A stretch of DNA of 14,563 bases, from positions 1-14,563 of the forward strand of contig JAFYRH010000082.1 in assembly GCA_017559555.1 (NCBI GenBank). Direction: 5' to 3'. Of this stretch, positions 1 through 7,100 are shown piece by piece. Within the stretch, counting starts at the first letter, position 1. Every line of letters starts with the position of its first letter. The position numbers and the translations under genes were made by a program. Source of the stretch: Clostridia bacterium. Lineage in GTDB: Bacteria; Bacillota; Clostridia; Oscillospirales; CAG-272. The notes beneath the pieces are model-generated. The model was given only the letters and a program-made list of their open reading frames with translations, was not told the DNA's origin and did no database searches.

Positions 1-9
1 GCTCCGCTA

Positions 10-22
10 CCTCAAGGGGAAG
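10..22. repeat. Partial copy of the border hairpin repeat (left edge)
   Basis: The 13 bases CCTCAAGGGGAAG recur in inverted orientation in the double-hairpin repeat at the right edge (14513-14525). Here only the one arm is present, and the surrounding bases differ, so this is a degenerate or truncated relative. Seen directly in the sequence; that it is a dispersed genomic repeat is inference. Confidence 0.45.
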
Positions 23-52
23 GCTTTTTGGTTGTGCAAATCGCTTTTGCAT

Positions 53-82
53 AACAAAAGCCAGCGGCGACCGCCGCTGGCT
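53..82 (-). terminator. Rho-independent terminator downstream of the PAP2 gene
   Basis: Bases 59-68 (AGCCAGCGGC) pair perfectly with 73-82 (GCCGCTGGCT) around a 4-base loop. Read on the minus strand, the hairpin is followed by TTTGTT, a short U-rich run. It lies about 60 bases past the stop codon of the minus-strand PAP2 gene and is the best terminator candidate among several hairpins in this gap. On the plus strand no U tract follows, so it probably works in one direction only. Confidence 0.6.
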
Positions 83-91
83 AGTAATATT

Positions 92-133
92 GGGCTTTTA
101 GCCCTTGTGCATACCACCCGTTTGACGGGTGGT
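92..133 (-). repeat. Two further hairpins after the PAP2 stop codon
   Basis: Hairpin one pairs ACCACCCG (113-120) with CGGGTGGT (126-133) and begins 7 bases past the stop codon. Hairpin two pairs GGGC (92-95) with GCCC (101-104). Neither has a U tract on either strand, so they are not classic terminators; they may stabilise the 3' end of the transcript or be a mobile hairpin element. Read on the minus strand, the core of hairpin one (118-129) is the same 12-mer, CCCGTCAAACGG, as in the hairpin inside the gene at 3334-4032. Confidence 0.5.
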
Positions 134-139
134 TATGAT

Positions 140-1069
140 TTAAAATTCTTTTTTCTTTTCGTTACCGAGTTTCGACCAGAATTTGAATGTCATCGGCCAA
201 AGGATGCCGGCTACCACAACAATGAGGAAATAACGCACACCTGCGCCGATGTTGGTTCCAAAGATGGCATTGAGGGGGGCTTTGAGACCCATACGCACTG
301 CCAAAACAAGTCCTACGCCAATAGCGAGCTTGAGGAGCTGTGCCCACCAAACGGCTTTGGTTTCAAACTTGATCCAATGACGGTCGAGGGGGTAGATGAG
401 GCAAACACCAATGGCAAGCGCGAGCATTTGCCACGCGGTCTTTTGTGCGTTTGCGAGGTTTGTAGGGTCAACGTTGGCAGGGAATTGATAAAGCGTTACA
501 AACAACAGGTTTGCAATTGCGGCAAGCAAAAGCACGCCACTTGCTATATAAATTCTGTTCGGTTTGTCAAATCCGAGATAAACCACATAATAAAGTCCAA
601 AAATCAGAACCAATGCAATTCCGAGGGAGACCAAAACGTCCAAGGGGGTGTGTACACCGAGGTACATTCTCGAAAGTCCAACCAAGAGAACCAAGGCAGT
701 TCCGCCAATTTGAACAGAACGCTTCTTAGCAGAGCGTGCAATTCCGCCCCAAAGACCTGCGGCACACTGTGTGTGACCGCTGGGGAAGGAATATCCCGTT
801 GCGGCCTCTCTTGCGCTTTCCACAATGGTAAAATTGGGGTCGATTACCCAAGGGCGCGGAATGCGGAAGATCATTTTTAAAACTTGAATGCAGATGGTTC
901 CCGCAAAGCAGGTGAACAAGAGATAAAATCCGCGTTTTTTATCGATGCACCAAAAGAATACGAGCGCGAGCACGATGAAGAGTGTTTCTTCGCCAAATAG
1001 GGTAATGAAGGACATCAGCGCATCACCAACAGGTGTGCGAATGCTTTCCAAAAATCGCAAAAATTCCAT
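140..1069 (-). CDS. PAP2-family membrane phosphatase
   Basis: A 309-residue integral membrane protein with all three signature motifs of the type 2 phosphatidic acid phosphatase superfamily. These are K-x6-RP (K65, R72, P73), PSGH (96-99) and SR-x5-H-x3-D (S133, R134, H140, D144). H99 and H140 are the expected catalytic pair. The family removes phosphate from lipid phosphates such as phosphatidate, undecaprenyl diphosphate or phosphatidylglycerol phosphate at the membrane; the substrate cannot be read from the sequence. At least six hydrophobic segments are visible. The C-terminal half (about residues 150-300) adds further membrane helices beyond the usual catalytic core of about 200 residues. 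The start is supported by AGAAAGGA 8 bases upstream. The gene is alone on the minus strand and divergent from mutY, with its own promoter at 1103-1131. Family assignment is firm; substrate is open. Confidence 0.93.
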   Translation of the reverse strand: MEFLRFLESIRTPVGDALMSFITLFGEETLFIVLALVFFWCIDKKRGFYLLFTCFAGTICIQVLKMIFRIPRPWVIDPNFTIVESAREAATGYSFPSGHTQCAAGLWGGIARSAKKRSVQIGGTALVLLVGLSRMYLGVHTPLDVLVSLGIALVLIFGLYYVVYLGFDKPNRIYIASGVLLLAAIANLLFVTLYQFPANVDPTNLANAQKTAWQMLALAIGVCLIYPLDRHWIKFETKAVWWAQLLKLAIGVGLVLAVRMGLKAPLNAIFGTNIGAGVRYFLIVVVAGILWPMTFKFWSKLGNEKKKEF

Positions 1070-1102
1070 AAATGAAAATCCTTTCTTGTGATTTGTGATT
1101 CC

Positions 1103-1131
1103 ATTTTACCATTCTCGGGCCAAAAATGCAA
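1103..1131 (-). promoter_or_regulatory. Sigma-A-type promoter of the PAP2 gene
   Basis: Read on the minus strand, TTGCAT (1126-1131) and TAAAAT (1103-1108) are separated by exactly 17 bases, with TGG directly before the -10 box (extended -10). Transcription would start around 1096, giving a leader of about 25 bases. The divergent mutY promoter lies about 50 bases away on the other strand. Confidence 0.7.
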
Positions 1132-1181
1132 GAGGTTTGGCAAATTTCTATACATTTGTCTTTTCGATTTTTCTATTTTTC

Positions 1182-1210
1182 TTGATTTTTCGCAAGGGAT
1201 GTGCTATAAT
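1182..1210 (+). promoter_or_regulatory. Sigma-A-type promoter of the mutY operon
   Basis: TTGATT (1182-1187) and a consensus TATAAT (1205-1210) are separated by 17 bases, with TGC just before the -10 box. The first transcribed base would be about 1217, leaving a leader of roughly 22 bases before the mutY start. The Shine-Dalgarno AAAGGA follows at about 1225-1231. Confidence 0.8.
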
Positions 1211-1239
1211 AGGTACAACCAAAGCAAAGGAAGCTAAAA

Positions 1240-2295
1240 ATGAACGAGATTCTCACTCCACACGCCGTAAAAGCGTTGCTTTTGTGGTATCAACAAAATA
1301 AACGCGATCTGCCTTGGCGGCACACGTCCGATCCTTATCGAATATGGATCTCCGAGATCATGCTTCAGCAAACGCGTGTAGAGGCGGTTAAGCCGTACTA
1401 TGCCCGATTTTTGGAGACCTGCCCCGACGTAAGGGCTCTTGCCGCCCTTCCCGAAGAAAAATTGATGAAGCTTTGGGAGGGATTGGGATATTATAGCCGT
1501 GCACGCAATTTGCAAAAGGCGGCGCGCGTGGTGGTAGAGCAGTTTGGCGGCGTGATGCCGCGGACGTATGAGGAACTCATAAAGCTCCCGGGTATTGGCG
1601 AATACACCGCAGGCGCTATTGCATCCATTGCTTACGGAGTGCGTGTTCCTGCTATCGACGGCAACGTTTTGCGCGTGCTTGCACGTGTGAGTGCGAGTGA
1701 TGCGGATATCACTTTGCCCGAAACGAAAAAAGAATATCGCGAGGCGTTGTTGCCTGTGGTTCCCACCGAGGCAGGTGACTTTACACAAAGCCTAATTGAA
1801 CTTGGCGCCACTGTTTGCGCGCCCAACCGTGAGCCGATGTGCGAGGTGTGTCCGCTTCGCGAGAATTGCGAGGCTTACCGAGAGGGCAAAACCAACGAAA
1901 TTCCCGTACGTTCCCCCAAAAAGCCGCGACGCATTGAAGAAAAAACCGTTTTTCTCATTCGCGACGGTGATCGAACAGCCTTGTGTAAGCGTCCCGCAAA
2001 GGGGCTCCTGTCGGGCCTTTACGAGTTGCCAAACGTCAATGGGCATTTGAACGAGGAAGAAGTTCTTGCACATTTGCGCACCCTTGGATTTGAGCCTTTG
2101 CGCATTCAAAAAATCGAGAATGCCAAACATATTTTCACACATATCGAATGGCATATGATTGCCTACGATGTGCGCATTACCCCCGAGTTTGACGGCCTGC
2201 ACGGGCAATCGGGCATGCTTTTGGTTCCTAATGGGGAACTCCATAAAAGCTATGCGATTCCGTCCGCGTTTGGCGCATACGTCAAATACTTATGA
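1240..2295 (+). CDS. mutY: A/G-specific adenine DNA glycosylase MutY
   Basis: A 351-residue base-excision-repair enzyme that removes adenine mispaired with 8-oxoguanine. The N-terminal catalytic domain carries E39 (in S-E-I-M-L-Q-Q-T) and a helix-hairpin-helix (about 115-124, LPGIGEYTAG). The catalytic aspartate is D139 in PAIDGNVLRV. A 4Fe-4S cluster loop follows with C193, C201, C204 and C210, spaced C-x7-C-x2-C-x5-C; the first gap is one residue longer than in the classic C-x6 form. A C-terminal NUDIX-like domain (about 230-351) contains GLLSGLYELPN and an H-I-F-T-H-I-E-W segment, matching the MutY region that reads 8-oxoguanine. Length is typical. The start has AAGGA at a suitable distance and a strong promoter upstream. 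It is the first gene of an operon with the lipid kinase and a hypothetical protein. Confidence 0.96.
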   Translation: MNEILTPHAVKALLLWYQQNKRDLPWRHTSDPYRIWISEIMLQQTRVEAVKPYYARFLETCPDVRALAALPEEKLMKLWEGLGYYSRARNLQKAARVVVEQFGGVMPRTYEELIKLPGIGEYTAGAIASIAYGVRVPAIDGNVLRVLARVSASDADITLPETKKEYREALLPVVPTEAGDFTQSLIELGATVCAPNREPMCEVCPLRENCEAYREGKTNEIPVRSPKKPRRIEEKTVFLIRDGDRTALCKRPAKGLLSGLYELPNVNGHLNEEEVLAHLRTLGFEPLRIQKIENAKHIFTHIEWHMIAYDVRITPEFDGLHGQSGMLLVPNGELHKSYAIPSAFGAYVKYL

Positions 2296-2369
2296 TTTTT
2301 CTTTTACGTCACTATCAGCCAATCGACCGAAAAGCAAAAAATAAATTACCGAAAAGGAAAGTGGCAGCT

Positions 2370-3344
2370 ATGAAGCATATTTTTATCATCAACCCCGCAG
2401 CCGGCAAGGATAATTCCTTTGATAACATCAAAAAAATCTTGGAACTGAAAAAGGTAGAGGTCGATTACGAGCTTTACGAAACGCAAGCACCGGGTGATGC
2501 AACCGCGTACATTCGCAAATATTGCACCGAGCACAAGGATCCCGTGCGTTTTTATGCCTGCGGTGGAGACGGAACGCTTAATGAAGTTGTCAACGGTGTG
2601 GTTGGCTTCCCCCACGCATCTATGAGCTGCTATCCTTGCGGAAGCGGAAACGACTTTGTAAAATACTATGGCGGCAAAAAGGTGTTCTGGAATCTCGAAG
2701 AACTTCTCAACGCCCCCGAAGAATATATTGATTTGATGCGTGTAGGTAACAAATACGCTATTAACGCTACGCATTTCGGCTTTGACTCCTCTGTTGCCGA
2801 AACCATGATGAAGGTGCGCCGCAAAAAGCTCATCGGTGGCAAAAACGCTTACACCACGGGCGTTGTTGTCGGACTTTTCAAAGCAATGAAAAACGCTTGT
2901 CGCGTAAGTGTTGACGGTGAATTGCTCAATCCCGATGGCAATATTCTGCTTTGCACCATTGCAAACGGTCAGTACGTAGGCGGTTCCTTCCGCTGCGCAC
3001 CCCGTTCCCTTGATAATGATGGTTTGCTTGAGGTTTGCCTCGTAAAGCCGATTTCTGTTCTTAAGTTTGTTGGTTTGGTCAACGTTTATACCGAAGGAAC
3101 GCATCTTGATGATGAACGTTTTGCTGACATTTTGGAATACCGTCGCGGCAAAAAGATTGAAATTGAAGCTCCCGAAGGCTTTATTTATTCCTTTGACGGA
3201 GAGCTCATCCGCCAAAACAAATTTACCGTTGAGGTTGTGCCCAATGCCATCCGCTTTGCCGTTCCCAAGAGCGCGACCTATCTGCCCGGCATAAAGCACG
3301 TTCCCAAATATGCAGAAGAAAAGGAAACTGTAAATGTACTCTGA
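2370..3344 (+). CDS. Diacylglycerol kinase family lipid kinase (DagK/YegS type)
   Basis: A 324-residue cytosolic or membrane-associated kinase that phosphorylates diacylglycerol or a similar lipid using ATP, feeding phosphatidate back into phospholipid synthesis. Visible motifs are N-P-A-A-G-K (8-13), GGDGT (65-69, nucleotide-binding loop) followed by LNEVVNGV, and GSGND (91-95). In the C-terminal beta domain there is a segment around CAPRSLDNDGLLEV and a late FDGE. The frame is open further upstream, to an ATG at 2292 overlapping the mutY stop as ATGA. I chose 2370 because the family begins right at the first beta strand leading to NPAAG and because AAAGGAAAG lies 8 bases before this ATG. 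The 26 extra residues of the longer form are basic and low in conserved character. The gene overlaps the next one by 11 bases. Exact lipid substrate unknown. Confidence 0.9.
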   Translation: MKHIFIINPAAGKDNSFDNIKKILELKKVEVDYELYETQAPGDATAYIRKYCTEHKDPVRFYACGGDGTLNEVVNGVVGFPHASMSCYPCGSGNDFVKYYGGKKVFWNLEELLNAPEEYIDLMRVGNKYAINATHFGFDSSVAETMMKVRRKKLIGGKNAYTTGVVVGLFKAMKNACRVSVDGELLNPDGNILLCTIANGQYVGGSFRCAPRSLDNDGLLEVCLVKPISVLKFVGLVNVYTEGTHLDDERFADILEYRRGKKIEIEAPEGFIYSFDGELIRQNKFTVEVVPNAIRFAVPKSATYLPGIKHVPKYAEEKETVNVL

Positions 3345-4032
3345 GTATCTTTTTAACAACGATACACAAGAAATCAGCAACCGTGTGTGCGAAATGGCAT
3401 CCTCCAATGAGCCTGCACTGCGCGCGCATTGCCAAGAGGTGTCCCGTCAAACGGACACCTCTTCTCTCGCTTTGCAAGAGGATTGTATTGCAAAATTGAA
3501 TGCCGCAAAGGCGATTTTGCAGGAGATATCGGTTCTTGCGGAGGATCTATCAAAAAAAATGATGGGGAACAGCGGTGTTTTTGGTACACAAAACGGGCAG
3601 GCGACGTTCCCGGAGGTTTGCCGTTCGGTTATGCCAATGGAAGAAAAAAGACAGTTGCTGATTTCTTGCGTTGCCGATCTGTCCGAATTTCGTCGCACGC
3701 TTGCATCGCGTGTGGCAGATACCAACCGCGCCTTGCATTTTTTGTATCTTGCCAAAAACGCCGTTGATGCCGAACGCAAGGATGCCTACGCCAAAGCCAC
3801 CGAAATTGCCGAGTCTGCCAATAGGCGCTTAAAAACACTTGATGCTTCTGTTTTTGAGATGCAGAATTTTTGTATGACGTTTATCGAAAAGCATTTCTCT
3901 GTTTTTATGCAAAGGCTTCGCATCTCTGCCGACTTCAACCACGCGGGAAACGCCCTCGCCACGGGCGAGATTCGCATGCTTTGCAGCGAGCTGAAAATCC
4001 TTGTTAACCGAGCACCAAATATCACTTTTTGA
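3334..4032 (+). CDS. Hypothetical helical protein, coupled to the lipid kinase gene
   Basis: A 232-residue protein I do not recognise. It has no signal peptide or membrane segment. Nearly all of it looks alpha-helical, with probable coiled-coil stretches at about 45-75 and 100-200, rich in A, E, K, L and R. A flexible section around residues 76-95 contains G, N, Q and T. Five cysteines are scattered without a metal-binding pattern. The start overlaps the lipid kinase stop by 11 bases and has AAAAGGAAA just upstream, so translation is probably coupled. It is the last gene before a strong terminator. Codons 34-43 contain a perfect 11-bp inverted repeat (see the separate entry). A role as a partner or regulator of the lipid kinase is possible only by position. 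Confidence 0.8.
   Translation: MYSEYLFNNDTQEISNRVCEMASSNEPALRAHCQEVSRQTDTSSLALQEDCIAKLNAAKAILQEISVLAEDLSKKMMGNSGVFGTQNGQATFPEVCRSVMPMEEKRQLLISCVADLSEFRRTLASRVADTNRALHFLYLAKNAVDAERKDAYAKATEIAESANRRLKTLDASVFEMQNFCMTFIEKHFSVFMQRLRISADFNHAGNALATGEIRMLCSELKILVNRAPNITF
3434..3463 (+). repeat. Perfect 11-bp hairpin inside a coding sequence
   Basis: AAGAGGTGTCC (3434-3444) pairs with GGACACCTCTT (3453-3463) around the loop CGTCAAAC. It begins 100 bases into the gene at 3334. No U tract follows, so it is not an obvious terminator. The central 12 bases (3443-3454) are identical to the minus-strand core of the hairpin at 113-133, suggesting a shared hairpin element. Confidence 0.6.
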
Positions 4033-4076
4033 CGGATTTTGCGATGAAAAAACGCAAAATCCGTAAAGTTTTTTTA
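4032..4076 (+). terminator. Rho-independent terminator of the mutY operon
   Basis: ACGGATTTTGCG (4032-4043) pairs perfectly over 12 bp with CGCAAAATCCGT (4053-4064) around a 9-base loop. After AAAG comes a run of seven T. The hairpin begins at the last base of the stop codon of the preceding gene. Confidence 0.88.
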
Positions 4077-4085
4077 TAATATATA

Positions 4086-4114
4086 TTGATTCTTAATGAA
4101 AGGTGTGATACAAT
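4086..4114 (+). promoter_or_regulatory. Sigma-A-type promoter of the acidic-protein operon
   Basis: TTGATT (4086-4091) and TACAAT (4109-4114) are 17 bases apart, with TGA directly before the -10 box. The predicted transcription start is near 4121. The -35 box itself is an in-frame TTG that could be mistaken for a translation start; because the promoter lies here, the protein must begin further downstream. Confidence 0.75.
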
Positions 4115-4199
4115 ATATGTGAATAGAATGATTTGGACCATCCATATTTTTCTAAATCAGGAAGTCGTCGGAAATTTCGACAGAACGGGGGACAAGACC

Positions 4200-7100
4200 T
4201 TGAATCTTCAACACTTTTTAACAATGTCAATCGGGCTGAGTGTAGAACACATTTATTACATTGCCATTGCTGCTTTGGCATGTATTCTCGGTGCCGAAAT
4301 TGCAGGCATTTGTATGCTCATTGGCAAATTGCGTCGTGCACGCAGCGGTGAGCTCGACTTGCCGGAGAATGAATATAATAACAACGGGAGAGCGAACTAC
4401 GCAGTAGCGGCGCTTTCCTTTGGCGCGGTTTCTGCTACGGCGGAGCTGGCCCTTTTGGTGCTGGCTATTGCTGCTGCAGTTGGTGCGTTTATTCTTTGTT
4501 TGCTCTTGGTCGTTTTGTATGCCAAGGGATATTTGCTGATTTCCGCAAAGACGGCAAAAGAGGCAGAGAAGAGAGAGCAAGCGGCTCAAAGAGCGGCACA
4601 GGAAGCAGCCGAAAGAGCAGCCGCAGAGGCTGCGGCAAGAGCTGCCGAAGAGGAGCTTGCTGTGCAAGAAGTATATGACGACGATAACTACGATGGCGAT
4701 ACGGCTGCACAAGAGGCGGTCTCTAACCTGATCGCAACCGAAAACGAGGAATACATCGAAGAGGTTATTGAAGAGCCCGTAGAAGAGCCCGTAGAGGAAA
4801 TCATTGCGGAAACCGTTGAAGAAATCGTTGAAGAAATCGTTGAAGAAGAACCCGTTGAAGAGGTTGTGGAAGAAGTAACCGAGGCAGAAGCAGAGGTTGT
4901 TGAAACTGCGGTTGTTGCACAAGCTCCCGAGGCACCTGCGCCTCAAACCACCACCCACACCCTTATCACCGAGGGTGCTCCCGCCTATGCGGGACAAGCT
5001 CCCATCATCGAAAAGCATATCATCGAAACCACCAAAGAAATCATCAAAGAGACCAACACCACCACCGTTACCGAGGGCACGGGCGAAAAGCTCAACGCCG
5101 CAACCGAGCAGATGCTGAAGGCGCTTACCGAGCTTATGAAGATTGAGACCCAGCACCGCATGGAGCGTGAGGTCCCGGTTGAACGTCCTATTGAAAATAG
5201 CGAAAGCACCCCCGTATTTGCCGAAACCGAGTATGAAGAACCCGAAACGGATGAAAATGACATTGAGGAACCCGATTTCGAGGAAGAACCGGATGCAGAG
5301 GATGAGGCAGAGAGAGAAGCCGATGCAGAAGAAAACGACGACGAATATGAAAGCGAGCTCTTTGGCAACGAGCGCATCGTTGGCTTTGACCCCGAGACCG
5401 GTTGTCATATCGTTGCACGTTATCGCAAGAGCTGCGAGGCAAAATTGATGCAATCTCGCCACAGCACCAAAAAGTATTATAGCGCTATCCGTAACGCGCT
5501 TATGGGCTACGAGGGCACCAAGGAGCGCATGAGCTGGACGATCGACACTTATACAAACGATCACGCACAAATCGCAAGAATCAACGTCCGTCCCCGCACG
5601 CTTGATCTTTATCTTGCTTTGGAACCCTCCACACTTGAGGATTCCGTTTATCGCGGCAAGGATGTAGGCGGCAAAAAGAAGTATGCCGAAACGCCTTTCC
5701 TTTACAAGGTCAATTCTCCCCGCAAACTTACACTTGCACTCGAATTGGTACAACGCGCTTGTGAAGAGCAGGGACTTTCTCCCATCGACATCGAAGAAGT
5801 TAACTACGAGGAGCAATATCCCTTTACCGATACCGAAACTCTGATTTCTCGCGGTCTCATTCGCGAGTATCTGCGCGAAGAAAAGCCTGCGGCTACCTTT
5901 GAGCTTGATCCCGACCACGTACCGCAATTGGCAGAGGAAGACGAAACCGTTATTCCCGCAAACGCAAACTTCACTTGGGAGTTCGACAACGACCAACCCG
6001 AACGCGTGGAAGAACCCGTCGAAGAAACCATAGAAGAAATCGTCGAAGAGGAACCCATTATCGAAGAGCCCGTTGCAGAAGAGGTTATCGAAGAAGAACC
6101 CGTTGTCGAGGAACCCGTTGCAGAGGAGACTCCCGTAGCTTCCGGAACCACAACCACCACTACAACCACGCACGAGACCATTCGCACAACCGAACGTCAC
6201 TACACCGAGCGTTACTACGGCAACGGAAGTGCGGCAGAGGTTACCGAGGAGACCCGTACTATCGAGGTTCTTCCCGAGCCTGCCGAAGAGCCCATCGAGG
6301 CAGAAACAGAAGAGATTGCTCCCGAGGCAGTAGAACCTTTTGTTGAGGAAACAGCAGAAGAAATCGAAGAAATCGAAGAAATCGAAGAAATCGAAGAAAT
6401 CGAAGAAATCGAAGAAACCGAAGCAGAACCCGAAGAATCTCAAGGGGAAGCAATCGAAGAAGAGGCTATCGAAGAGGTTGAAGAAGAAACTGTTGAGGAA
6501 GTTATCGAGGAAGAGCCCGCAGAGGAACCCGAAGAAGAGATCATCGATGACGAAATCGAAGAAGAAATCGAAGAAACGACCGCCGAGCAGGTAGCGCAAA
6601 TTCAAAGTGCGGTAGCGGCTTTGTTCGGTGATGATATCCTCGAAGAGGACGAACCCATCGAAGAAGAACCCGTAGAAGAAACCGTCGAAGAAATCGAAGA
6701 AGAAATTCTCGAAGAGGAGGAAGAATCCATCGAGGAAGAGTCCATCGAAGAAACCGAATCCGAAGAAGAGGTTATCGAGGAAGTCGAGGAGATCGAAGAA
6801 GAAGTCTACGAGGAAGAAGACGAAGCAGAAGCTGAGGAAGAATACTACGAAGAAGAATCCGAAGCAGTAGCCGAGGAAGAAGAATACTACGAGGAAGAAT
6901 ACCACGAAGAAGAAACCGAGGTTGCGGCTGAGGAAGAAGAGTATTATGAAGAAGAATCCGAAGCGGTAGCCGAGGAAGAAGAATACTACGAAGAAGAAAT
7001 CGAAGAGGAATATCTCGACGAGAATTCCGAAGAGATTTACGAGGATATCGAAGGCGAAGAGTTTGAAGAATCCTATGAGGAAGAAGTAGAAGAAATTTTT

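Noticed and set aside
32..880. A 282-codon plus-strand open frame opposite the PAP2 gene
   Set aside because: It crosses the terminator hairpins and is antisense to a gene with all three PAP2 motifs; composition is not protein-like.
2292..2369. Longer N terminus for the lipid kinase, starting at an ATGA overlap with mutY
   Set aside because: The overlap is tempting for coupling, but the family starts at the NPAAG strand and a proper Shine-Dalgarno precedes 2370. Kept only as an alternative.
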